Assembly (NCBI RefSeq): GCF_000626635.1
Contig: NZ_CP007451.1
Span: 2,737,501 to 2,801,500 of the forward strand
DNA length: 64,000 nucleotides
Source: Draconibacterium orientale
GTDB taxonomy: Bacteria > Bacteroidota > Bacteroidia > Bacteroidales > Prolixibacteraceae
Direction: 5' to 3'
Of the stretch, positions 19,870-27,436 are shown piece by piece; the first letter of the stretch is position 1; the number at the start of each line of letters is the position of its first letter. The notes beneath the pieces were generated by a model. It was not told the DNA's origin and ran no database searches. It saw only the letters and a program-made list of their open reading frames with translations. The position numbers were made by a program, and so were the translations under genes.

Positions 19870-20484
19870 TTAAAGCCCGGTCATCAGATCGGGTTTTTTT
19901 ATTTCAACGCCTTGCTTTTCAGAAACAAAATCGAGAAGCTCGGTAAAAAAGGCCTCAAAATTTGTTTCTAATTCTGTGTAGTTTTCCAAAAGTATTCGTT
20001 CAACTTTTTCTGATTTTGATGGCAGACTGGAATGCTTGCCCATAATTTTTAACGACTGTATAATGCCATCAACCGAAGCATACGAAACCAAACGTTTGTG
20101 TTGAATAAGAAAAGGCAGAAATCCCTGAACACGCAGCGGCAACGAACTAAAGTGGCTGAGTAAAATGGCATGAACCCGTTTGGCAAAAACCGGCAGGCGA
20201 AGGGGAGAGTAGTGGTCCCAGTTTCGCGCCAGAAAATGATCGTAAATAAAATCGACTACAATTCCCGAATACAATCCAAATTCGGGGCGGAAAAGCAACC
20301 GGGCTTCCCGTTGCAGCGGATGTGCATCGGTAAAGGAATCGATATGGCGGTGAAGCAAAATACCCCTGGCAATTTCGTCTTCATACAACAGGTATTTATT
20401 GCCCTTTATGTAATCGCCAATAAAATTGCCAACCAGCATTTTTTCCGATTCCCCCGAAAGATGAAGATGTGCTAAATAGTTCAT
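19870..20484 (-). CDS. acpH: ACP phosphodiesterase-like protein (AcpH family)
   Basis: 204 residues, usual length. The N-terminus MNYLAHLHLSGESEKMLVGN, followed by FIGDYIKG, HRHIDSFTDAHP and YDHFLARNW, is the AcpH pattern with HD-type metal ligands (H6, D24, H46-H48-D50, D78-H79). AcpH removes 4'-phosphopantetheine from acyl carrier protein. Convergent with the KamA-family gene; its last codons overlap that gene's terminator hairpin. Confidence 0.85.
   Translation of the reverse strand: MNYLAHLHLSGESEKMLVGNFIGDYIKGNKYLLYEDEIARGILLHRHIDSFTDAHPLQREARLLFRPEFGLYSGIVVDFIYDHFLARNWDHYSPLRLPVFAKRVHAILLSHFSSLPLRVQGFLPFLIQHKRLVSYASVDGIIQSLKIMGKHSSLPSKSEKVERILLENYTELETNFEAFFTELLDFVSEKQGVEIKKPDLMTGL
19876..19900 (+). 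terminator. Terminator of the KamA-family gene
   Basis: CCCGGT (19876-19881) pairs with ATCGGG (19888-19893, one G-T pair) and is followed by seven T. It overlaps the last codons of acpH on the other strand. Confidence 0.65.
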
Positions 20485-20611
20485 GGTAAAGAAACAAACG
20501 CTTAAAGTTAAAATTTGTTTTTTAGCTTCTTTTTTTTATGTGTAAAAGTGGTTTACTATCAGCCAATTAGGTTGTTTTTGCTTTTATTTTGAAAAAGAGA
20601 CACATACAGAC

Positions 20612-20643
20612 TTTTGATCGCGTTTTATTAATTTTTACATTTG
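20612..20643 (+). promoter_or_regulatory. Consensus Bacteroidota promoter of the PfkB-family gene
   Basis: TTTG at 20613-20616, a 19-base spacer and TACATTTG at 20636-20643 give a full -33/-7 promoter. The ATG at 20661 is 17 bases after the -7 box, so the leader is about 10-12 bases. This fixes the start and excludes the upstream TTG at 20589. Confidence 0.8.
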
Positions 20644-20660
20644 CATCCGAAAGTAAAATT

Positions 20661-21578
20661 ATGGCTAAAAAAATAGTTGCATTTGGAGAGGTTGTCTGGG
20701 ACATTTTACCTAATGGTAAAGTGTTGGGAGGAACGCCTTCTAATTTCGTCTTCAGGTGTAACTCACTGGGTGAAGAAGGCTATTTACTTTCGCGCGTTGG
20801 CGACGATGAACTGGGAATGGAAGCCATTGATACGCTTATAAAACTAGGTATTTCGGATAAAAATGTTCAGCTCGATCCGGTATTTAAAACCGGAACAGTT
20901 GAGGTAAGTTTTAACGAAAACGACGAGGCGGTTTATAAAGTGGCGCACGATGTGGCTTTTGATCATATCGAGTTTTCGGCCGAAGCACTAAAATTGGTTC
21001 GCAAAGCCGATTGTTTGGTGTTTGGATTGTTGCCACAACGTTTTGGTATCTCGAAAAATACATTGCGTGAGCTTATCAAAGAATCGCCCGATTCGCTGCA
21101 CTTTTTCGATCTCAAGTTGTTCGAGCATTTTTTTAGTAGAAAGGTAGTTAAGCGTTTACTGAAAGCTGCCAATGTTGTGCGTATAAAAGAGAAGGAGATC
21201 GAATTTTTGGCCGATAAACTGGAAATTGAATATACCGAGGTTGAAGATTTTGCCCGGGAATTGGCTGAAATATACAAAATCGACATTGTAATTATCACAC
21301 GTGGCAGCACAGGTGTTTTAGCGCTGCATGCTACCGAGGGCTTATTTTTTGAGCCGGGTTATAATTTAAAAGCCATTGATAATATTGGATCGGGAATGGC
21401 ATTTGCCGCCGGATTCCTGCATTATTATCTGAATGGAAAACCGGTTGACGAAGCCCTGAAATTCGGGAATGCAGTTGGAGCATTAAATACCACAAAAATG
21501 GGTGCAACCAGTTCGTTTACAAAAGACGACGTGCTCGAATTCATGAAAAATACCAGTCAGCACAGGCCGGTGCTATAG
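20661..21578 (+). CDS. PfkB-family carbohydrate kinase homologue, catalytic Asp replaced
   Basis: 305 residues with the ribokinase fold: FGEVVWDILPNGKVLGGTPSNF at the N-terminus (fructokinase-like sugar-binding motif), RVGDDELG, and the anion-hole region DNIGSGMAFAAG near residue 250. In active PfkB kinases this last motif reads D(T/N)xGAGDAF, where the second Asp is the catalytic base; here it is Met (ATG codon, clear in the sequence). Either activity is lost or altered, or another residue substitutes. The strong promoter argues that the gene is expressed. Fructokinase is the nearest family, but function is open. Confidence 0.8.
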   Translation: MAKKIVAFGEVVWDILPNGKVLGGTPSNFVFRCNSLGEEGYLLSRVGDDELGMEAIDTLIKLGISDKNVQLDPVFKTGTVEVSFNENDEAVYKVAHDVAFDHIEFSAEALKLVRKADCLVFGLLPQRFGISKNTLRELIKESPDSLHFFDLKLFEHFFSRKVVKRLLKAANVVRIKEKEIEFLADKLEIEYTEVEDFARELAEIYKIDIVIITRGSTGVLALHATEGLFFEPGYNLKAIDNIGSGMAFAAGFLHYYLNGKPVDEALKFGNAVGALNTTKMGATSSFTKDDVLEFMKNTSQHRPVL

Positions 21579-21667
21579 TTTTTTTACCAATTATCCTATA
21601 TTCTTAAACATCTGTTTTTTAGTAACAAAAGCCCTGCTTTTTATGTTTAAAATAAAAAAGCTACAGG

Positions 21668-22591
21668 ATGAAAGTTACAGCAAAAGAAATTACCAATGCA
21701 TTACTCACTCAGCTGTGGAAGATGTATCTCGATCGTGTTTCGTATGCCCGTGAATATCAGCGCCTGGTTATTGGTAAGGGAGGTAGCGTAGTAAACGATC
21801 ATATTGCCTTTCGAACATTTAACACACACACAGGCGAACAGCCGGAAGGAATAAGAGCAATAAAGCACATTATTTCCTGCCTGGAGTATGTACCGGTTGA
21901 GAAATACAATTTCAAAAAGAAAAAACTGAACGCCGTTCATTTTGAACATCCCGATCCGATGTTTCCCAAACTATTTGTTAGCCAGCTGGAGGTAGAAGAA
22001 TTACCTGAATGGGCACAGCAAATAATAAAAAATACGGTTAAAGAAACGCCTTATTTATTATCGGATGAAAGTATCGGTTTGTTGGCAACTTTAAAAAAGA
22101 AGGGAGAGTTGCCACGAGTGGCAGGCGAAATGCTGGTAAAGGATTTAGCTCAATATTTCAGAAGGCCATGGAATATTCCGAAGAAAGACGATGTTTTGAA
22201 AGTAAACGATGTGTCGCAATATGCAGCGTGGGTACTTTTGCATGGTAACGCGGTGAATCATTTTACTGCTTTTGTAAACTATCAGAATGTTAGTGAATGG
22301 CCCGACCTGGAATCAACCTGCAAAGGGTTGGCCGAAGCCGGAATACCTATGAAAGAAACCCTTGAGGGAGAAAAGGGAAGTAAATTGCAGCAATCGGCTA
22401 CGTTGGCTGTAAAAGAAGAAGTAGAGGTAAAGGGCGAGGATGGAATAGAAAAGATGCCTTGGACCTATGCCTACTACGAATTAGCAGAAAGAGGTTTAGT
22501 GATTGAAAATGGGGAGGAGAAATTATTCTCAGGATTCCTTGGAGAGCAGGCGAGGCACCTGTTCGATATGACCAGAACAAGGGATAATTAG
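21668..22591 (+). CDS. DUF1338 family protein (2-oxoadipate dioxygenase-like)
   Basis: 307 residues. The start LLTQLWKMYLDRVSYAREYQ, the DHIAFRTF motif (His ligand, about residue 39) and HFEHPDPMFPKLFVSQLEVE fit DUF1338, a VOC-fold non-heme Fe(II) family whose characterised member HglS turns 2-oxoadipate into 2-hydroxyglutarate in lysine breakdown. A late HGNAVNHFTAFVN segment supplies further His residues. Its presence near a lysine-aminomutase-like gene is suggestive only. Plus strand, 89 bp after the PfkB homologue, followed by a terminator. Confidence 0.8.
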   Translation: MKVTAKEITNALLTQLWKMYLDRVSYAREYQRLVIGKGGSVVNDHIAFRTFNTHTGEQPEGIRAIKHIISCLEYVPVEKYNFKKKKLNAVHFEHPDPMFPKLFVSQLEVEELPEWAQQIIKNTVKETPYLLSDESIGLLATLKKKGELPRVAGEMLVKDLAQYFRRPWNIPKKDDVLKVNDVSQYAAWVLLHGNAVNHFTAFVNYQNVSEWPDLESTCKGLAEAGIPMKETLEGEKGSKLQQSATLAVKEEVEVKGEDGIEKMPWTYAYYELAERGLVIENGEEKLFSGFLGEQARHLFDMTRTRDN

Positions 22592-22614
22592 AGTAATGGA
22601 GGAGAAAAAGGAAA

Positions 22615-22640
22615 GGGAAGCGGCCGGCTTCCCTTTTTTT
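22615..22640 (+). terminator. Terminator after the DUF1338 gene
   Basis: GGGAAG (22615-22620) / CTTCCC (22628-22633), loop CGGCCGG, followed by a T-run of seven. Confidence 0.85.
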
Positions 22641-22810
22641 CTGAAAGCCCATTGAAAATCAATAGCAACTTTTGGTTCAAAGTTTAAATACTCCCCCTGA
22701 TTGTTCCTTCGACACAATTATTTCTCTTACGAGTAGCTATCCTTTATACACATCTTTTCTCACGATAGTACGCTTTTTGTTGGTGACTATTTAAAATGTA
22801 AAATATCCAA

Positions 22811-22834
22811 GTTGAATATCCGTATTTAGTCATA
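22811..22834 (+). repeat. IS1595 left terminal inverted repeat
   Basis: Pairs with 23783-23806; 20 of 24 positions match, with the block TTGAATATCCGTA identical. Overlaps the transposase stop codon. Confidence 0.9.
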
Positions 22835-23738
22835 GTCCAGTAATTCCAGCAATAACCAGCCTGTCAAAGAGTTTTTCTCCAAAATACCTCCGGTTTAGCT
22901 TGTAGACGAACTCATTCAAATACATTTGAAGGTATTTCCCCTTAATCTTGTGGTAATTACCAAGGAAGTTTCGTTTAGCATTGCTTATTGTAATATGAAC
23001 CCAACGCAATGTTTCTTTGGTGAGCTTTTCGCTTGACTTTTCAGAAAAATGAAGTTCCACATAATCCGAAATATCAACATAAGACGTACTGTCGTCGGTA
23101 AATACAATACTTTTTTCATCAAAAGATTCCCTGACCGTATCATTAATTTCATCTGCATGGTGACTCTCAAGAACCCTGGCTTTGAAGTAACGGCATTGAC
23201 TTGTTTTTTCCCCGGTCTCTACATCTTCAAGCTGAGCCGACTCTGCCATTACTGATACCGGCGACTTGCCTGCAGCACCACGTCCTCTTTTCCCTCTCGA
23301 CTTTTCCACTTCAGAAGATTCTACTGTAAAATATCCCTCGTCCATTTCAATCATCCCCTCCAAGGTATAACGCGCATCGCGGTTACCCATGGCTTTACGA
23401 AGTTTGTGTACCATTGCCCAAACAGGCTCATAGCGTTTCATTCCAAGTTGCTTTTGGATTTCCTTGCTGGAAAAACCTTTTTTGGTGGCAGTCATTAAGA
23501 ACATGGTTTTGTACCAGATCATGAACGATAGGTTTGATCCCTGCATTATAGTGCCACTACGCAATGAAGTACGGTGTCTACACTTTTTGCACTCGTAACT
23601 CCAGCGACTTTTTATCCAGTAATGCTCTGTATGTCCACATTCCTTGCAGACTACACCTACCTTGTCCCTTTCCTCTTTAAAATGGTTTCGGCAAGCTTCC
23701 TCGCTATCAAAATGTGCTGTGAAAGTAAATAGGTTCAT
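22830..23738 (-). CDS. IS1595 family transposase
   Basis: 302 residues. An N-terminal zinc ribbon (C31, C34, C50, C53) is followed by a helical domain (GTIMQGSNLSFMIWYKTMFL, KEIQKQLGMKRYEPVW) and the DDE-type ISXO2 catalytic domain with EMDEGYFTV, IVFTDDSTSY and the late NAKRNFLGNYHKIKG then LNEF segment. The catalytic Asp residues and the final Asn/Lys/Glu set appear intact. ATG at 23738; the gene takes most of the element. Confidence 0.93.
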   Translation of the reverse strand: MNLFTFTAHFDSEEACRNHFKEERDKVGVVCKECGHTEHYWIKSRWSYECKKCRHRTSLRSGTIMQGSNLSFMIWYKTMFLMTATKKGFSSKEIQKQLGMKRYEPVWAMVHKLRKAMGNRDARYTLEGMIEMDEGYFTVESSEVEKSRGKRGRGAAGKSPVSVMAESAQLEDVETGEKTSQCRYFKARVLESHHADEINDTVRESFDEKSIVFTDDSTSYVDISDYVELHFSEKSSEKLTKETLRWVHITISNAKRNFLGNYHKIKGKYLQMYLNEFVYKLNRRYFGEKLFDRLVIAGITGL

Positions 23739-23782
23739 CTATATCGTTTTAACTACCTTAAAGATAATGAAATAAATCAAAT

Positions 23783-23806
23783 TATGAGTATTTACGGATA
23801 TTCAAT
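23783..23806 (-). repeat. IS1595 right terminal inverted repeat
   Basis: Inverted partner of 22811-22834. Outside it lies ATATCCAA, matching the copy at 22803-22810. Confidence 0.9.
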
Positions 23807-24027
23807 ATATCCAATTTAGAATAATCAATATCCAAATCAATTGTAAATTGATGCGTTTTACTTTGTTCTGCATTGGATATTCGTTATTGTATATTGATTA
23901 TTTTCTTGCCTTTTCAAAATTTACATTTCAGCATAAAGTGTAGGTACGAGTAGCGAGGTAGAGTTAGTCTAAAATTGTGTTACTTTTTTCTTTGTTGGTG
24001 ATTCCCGGGAATCCTGAATATTATTAT
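23807..24027. other. Spacer with inverted repeat beside the IS
   Basis: Noncoding. AATAATCAATAT (23820-23831) has a perfect inverted partner at 23891-23902. The motif ATATCCAA recurs at 23828-23835 and inverted at 23873-23880, so the target-site octamer is locally repeated. Confidence 0.6.
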
Positions 24028-24840
24028 CTAATAAACTTCCGGTACGTAAGTCATTTCATCCAGTGGCGGACGTATATAACCTTTTTTTTCCTGTCGTTCA
24101 GGAAGTACAATTTCAGGTTGTTCCAGCTCCTTGTAAGGGATTGATGATAATAAGTGATGAATACAATTTAGCCGAGCACGCTTTTTATCGTCGGCATCAA
24201 CCATAAGCCATGGACTTATTTTTGTGTCGGTATAAGCAAACATTTCATCTTTGGCTTTCGAATATTCTTCAAATTTCTCCATCGATTTAATGTCCATCGG
24301 GCTTAGTTTCCACCGTTTTGTTGGCTCATTCAACCGCGCCCTGAAACGTTTTTCCTGTTCATCCTGGCTCACCGAAAACCAGTATTTAATCAGAATAATA
24401 CCCGAGCGGATCAGCATGCGTTCGAAATTTGGACACGAGCGGAGAAACTCCCAGTATTCTTCGTTGTTACAAAAGCCCATTACTTTTTCAACGCCTGCCC
24501 GGTTATACCAGCTGCGGTCGAACAAAACCATCTCGCCGGCAGCGGGAAGATGCGGCACATAACGCTGAAAATACCATTGTGTTTTTTCGCGTTCGGTTGG
24601 AGTTCCCAGTGCAACAACGCGGCATATCCGTGGATTCAGCGTTTGAATAATGCGTTTAATAGTTCCGCCTTTGCCGGCTGCATCGCGCCCTTCAAAAATA
24701 ACTACAACTTTAAGCCCTTTAAACTTTATCCACTCCTGCAGGCGCACCAATTCAACCTGCAATCTGTTGAGTTCGTTTTCGTAAAATTTTTTGGAGAGCT
24801 TTTTCCCCTTCTTCGTATGTTTTTCGTCTTTGTTTTCCAT
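24028..24840 (-). CDS. ppk2: Polyphosphate kinase 2 family protein
   Basis: 270 residues. It transfers phosphate between polyphosphate and nucleotides (typically GDP or ADP). Walker A is GRDAAGKGG (51-59), Walker B VLFDRSWYNRAGVEKVMGF, with a lid segment RARLNEPTKRWKLSP. These and the single-domain size fit PPK2. The ATG at 24840 (MENKDEK) is chosen; the frame extends 29 codons upstream but with an unfitting hydrophobic sequence. It follows the ATP-grasp-like gene by 64 bp on the same strand. Confidence 0.92.
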   Translation of the reverse strand: MENKDEKHTKKGKKLSKKFYENELNRLQVELVRLQEWIKFKGLKVVVIFEGRDAAGKGGTIKRIIQTLNPRICRVVALGTPTEREKTQWYFQRYVPHLPAAGEMVLFDRSWYNRAGVEKVMGFCNNEEYWEFLRSCPNFERMLIRSGIILIKYWFSVSQDEQEKRFRARLNEPTKRWKLSPMDIKSMEKFEEYSKAKDEMFAYTDTKISPWLMVDADDKKRARLNCIHHLLSSIPYKELEQPEIVLPERQEKKGYIRPPLDEMTYVPEVY

Positions 24841-24904
24841 AGCGGCCCGGATTAATCGTTCATTTAAAGGTAAACAAAATGAATAAAAAATCAAGACCGA
24901 TGAA

Positions 24905-26128
24905 TTAAACGAGGAGATAGGCACCAAAACCGGTGGCGTTGGAAAAGGCTGTTAGCGGGAAAAAGCCGGAAGCAATTTTTTGATTGTCGAGAATAAGTGG
25001 ATGGTCGTGGCTCATTTGCCGGCAGAAATCAGCAAAGCGAATTTTCGGATTGAAAAACATACGGAAGCGGCCTTTTTTTGTTGGAGCAATAAATTTTTCG
25101 AGGGAAAGCGACAGTAATCCCATGTTGTGGCGAACATTTATTTCCAGGCAAGGATTTATTTTAAGTGTCCCGGTTTTATCTCTGAAAATAAGGGTATCGA
25201 CACCAAAATAGCCCTCATAGTTTTGGGCTAATTTACTTTTCCCGATCTCTTCTATCAGCGCAGGAATGATCAGCTTTGACATTTCCTTAGCAAAGTCTTT
25301 TACATCCTTATCCATTTCATCGGGTAATCCGTTGAGGCTGTTTCCCAGGTATTGCCCTTTTTTATCGGCCGAAAAATTGCTGGTGCCCACAAACTTAATC
25401 TGGCCGGCTTTTAACTCAAACTGAAATGCTAAATCGAGTTCTTTATGCTGAAAAGCTTCCACAATAGCATAGCCCTGATCTTTTACAATTCCCAACAACT
25501 TTTCCCAAACTTTATCGTGTATCGGCTGCTTGGTAATGGGTTGTAACCCGCGTCCCGAGCTGCTCCACGGAGCTTTTACCATAAGTTTATCCCACTTCGC
25601 CAGAAGCGTTTCTATCTGATCCTGCGTTTGGCAAACTTCGGTAATTTCATCTTCCCCAATAAAATCAGGCGACGGATGTTTGTCAATCAATTGTTGCAAA
25701 ATCTGCAAGGCAAATTTCTTGGAATAGAGTTCGCGGTACTCCGGTTTCCATTGATATATCGGAGAGCTTTTGAATTCATCGTTACAAAGCGGTTTTAAAC
25801 TTTCCAGCCGTTTGTGTACGGCCGGGCTCCATCCCCAGGGCTGAAGTTTTCCAATTTGTGCCGGTGGATTCTTTTGCAACTCTTTTTCGGTAACAAAAAC
25901 AGGAGGTGTAATCCCAATTTTTTGCAGGTGTTCATAAAATTCACCTGAGGGAATTTCAGGTACAATTACCACATCTTTTTCAGTGGCAAAATAAAGAGGT
26001 AGGGTGCCCAGATCGGCTTCCATTTTTTGCAGAATTTTATTCGGTTGCCACGAGGTATTGCCATTTGCCACGGCATATTCGCAAGTGGGATTGAATAAAT
26101 AAATATTAGGATGTACCGATTTTTGCAT
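24905..26128 (-). CDS. Conserved hypothetical protein, ATP-grasp-like
   Basis: 407 residues, cytoplasmic, no signal or TM helix. I do not recognise a named family. KAPWSSSGRGL (about 195-205) resembles an ATP-grasp nucleotide-binding loop, and GYFGVDTLIFRD followed by CLEINVRHNMG (about 320-350) resembles the metal-binding E-x-N-x-R motif of ATP-grasp ligases. The opening IYLFNPTCEYAVANGNTSW is distinctive. Substrate unknown. Upstream of ppk2 on the same strand, separated from the efflux operon by a terminator. Confidence 0.7.
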   Translation of the reverse strand: MQKSVHPNIYLFNPTCEYAVANGNTSWQPNKILQKMEADLGTLPLYFATEKDVVIVPEIPSGEFYEHLQKIGITPPVFVTEKELQKNPPAQIGKLQPWGWSPAVHKRLESLKPLCNDEFKSSPIYQWKPEYRELYSKKFALQILQQLIDKHPSPDFIGEDEITEVCQTQDQIETLLAKWDKLMVKAPWSSSGRGLQPITKQPIHDKVWEKLLGIVKDQGYAIVEAFQHKELDLAFQFELKAGQIKFVGTSNFSADKKGQYLGNSLNGLPDEMDKDVKDFAKEMSKLIIPALIEEIGKSKLAQNYEGYFGVDTLIFRDKTGTLKINPCLEINVRHNMGLLSLSLEKFIAPTKKGRFRMFFNPKIRFADFCRQMSHDHPLILDNQKIASGFFPLTAFSNATGFGAYLLV

Positions 26129-26143
26129 GGCGCGAAATTAAAT

Positions 26144-26175
26144 AAAAAAACGGACTGAAAACTCAGCCCGTTTTT
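26144..26175 (-). terminator. Terminator of the efflux operon
   Basis: AAAAAAACGG / CCGTTTTT outer stem with an inner CTGA/TCAG stem. It has A and T runs on both sides, so it could work in both directions; it lies just past the end of the minus-strand efflux operon. Confidence 0.85.
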
Positions 26176-26197
26176 ACTATTTGTTACTCAGTGTAAT

Positions 26198-27433
26198 CTA
26201 AATTTCTTCCAGTACGGGGTTCAAAATTACTTTGTCGCCTTCCTGTAGCCCGTTTTCTATCAGCACAAATTCTTCATTCTCAAAACCGGTGGTTATTAAC
26301 GTTTTTACCTTCTCTCCGTGGTTTGAAAGGAAAACAAAATCCTCACCATTTTCGCGAATAACAGCTTTTAAGGGTACAAACAAAGCTTCCTCTTTATTGG
26401 CCAGAATTATTTCATTGTTGCTCGACATGGCCGGCTTTAACCCGTCGTTCGATTCGTCGAGATGAATAAGTACCTTAAAAACTTTCATGTCGAAATCCTT
26501 ATGGTCTTCACCAACGCGTGCAATCGAATTTATTTTAGCATTGATTATCACTCCTTCCAGGGCATCAAACGTAACTCTTACTCTATCGCCCACTTTAATC
26601 TTCGAAATATCGATTTCCTTTACATAGGTTTCTGAAATCACTTCCGACATATCGGGTAAAGTGGCAATTGGTGGTCCGTTCGACCAGGTAGAGATGTCGC
26701 CGTCTTTACTGTATTTTGTGCCGTCCCAGTTTTCGCCAAAAATTACAATCCCGTCTTCAGGAGCAGTAATACGCGCCTCCTGCATAGCCTGTTGGAATTT
26801 TGCTATTTTCTCCTGGCTCCGTTTTACCCTATCTTCCGAGCGGGCTACTCCCATTTTTAACTTATTTTGTTCCAGTTGGTAATCGCGCTGTTTTTTGGCA
26901 ATTGTATTTTCCGCTTTTTTATAAGTCATTTGAGCCTTTCGCTGGTAGGCTGCCGATTCGTAAATCGATTGCTCCAAATCAATTTTATTGTATTCCAGAT
27001 CGAGCTTGGCATTTTTAATATCCTCCCGAAGACCGGTTAACCGTACCGTGCTGTCAATTTTTGCATTTTTCAGGTCGGCTTCAGCCGTTTCAAGGTTTTG
27101 CTGTTCCTGGCGCATTCCTGAAATAATCTGGCTGGCATCGAGTTGCATAATAAAATCGCCTTTTTTTACGTATTTACCATCTTGTGCCAAATCAAGAATT
27201 TTTAGTTGCCAAAGCCTTAGTTCTCTGTCGCCAAGTATTTTAGGCATAGGAATGGGAGTAGATACTAAGCCATTAATTTCTCCTTTGCAGGTTAAGGTTG
27301 CTTCAAAAGGGCCTTTTTCAACCACATAGATTTTCTCCGATTTGCTTGAGGTAAGCGAACCGGCAAAAGCTGCAAGCGCAATAACACAAATTACTGCTGC
27401 AGTTATGATAATATGTTTTCTTTTTACAGCCAT
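26198..27433 (-). CDS. Efflux periplasmic adaptor (HlyD/MacA family), second of two
   Basis: 411 residues. N-terminal membrane anchor (about 7-28), lipoyl/barrel-sandwich halves around GKYVKKGDFIMQLD and ITAPEDGIVIFGE, a long coiled coil between them (about 105-215), and a beta-barrel region. It would bridge the inner-membrane permease and the TolC-like channel. Last gene of the operon; its ATG is 3 bp from the end of the TolC-like gene. It is a paralogue of the adaptor at 30334-31719. Confidence 0.88.
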   Translation of the reverse strand: MAVKRKHIIITAAVICVIALAAFAGSLTSSKSEKIYVVEKGPFEATLTCKGEINGLVSTPIPMPKILGDRELRLWQLKILDLAQDGKYVKKGDFIMQLDASQIISGMRQEQQNLETAEADLKNAKIDSTVRLTGLREDIKNAKLDLEYNKIDLEQSIYESAAYQRKAQMTYKKAENTIAKKQRDYQLEQNKLKMGVARSEDRVKRSQEKIAKFQQAMQEARITAPEDGIVIFGENWDGTKYSKDGDISTWSNGPPIATLPDMSEVISETYVKEIDISKIKVGDRVRVTFDALEGVIINAKINSIARVGEDHKDFDMKVFKVLIHLDESNDGLKPAMSSNNEIILANKEEALFVPLKAVIRENGEDFVFLSNHGEKVKTLITTGFENEEFVLIENGLQEGDKVILNPVLEEI

Positions 27434-27436
27434 ACA

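Larger units (their letters stand above)
22811..23806 (-). mobile_element. IS1595-family insertion sequence (ISXO2-like), complete, 996 bp
   Basis: The ends are 24-bp inverted repeats with 20 matches: 22811-22834 and 23783-23806, sharing the perfect core TTGAATATCCGTA. Immediately outside both ends lies ATATCCAA (22803-22810 and 23807-23814), an 8-bp target duplication, the size known for IS1595 elements. The single transposase gene fills the element and its stop codon lies inside the left inverted repeat. Intact ends, gene and duplication suggest recent insertion. Confidence 0.92.
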
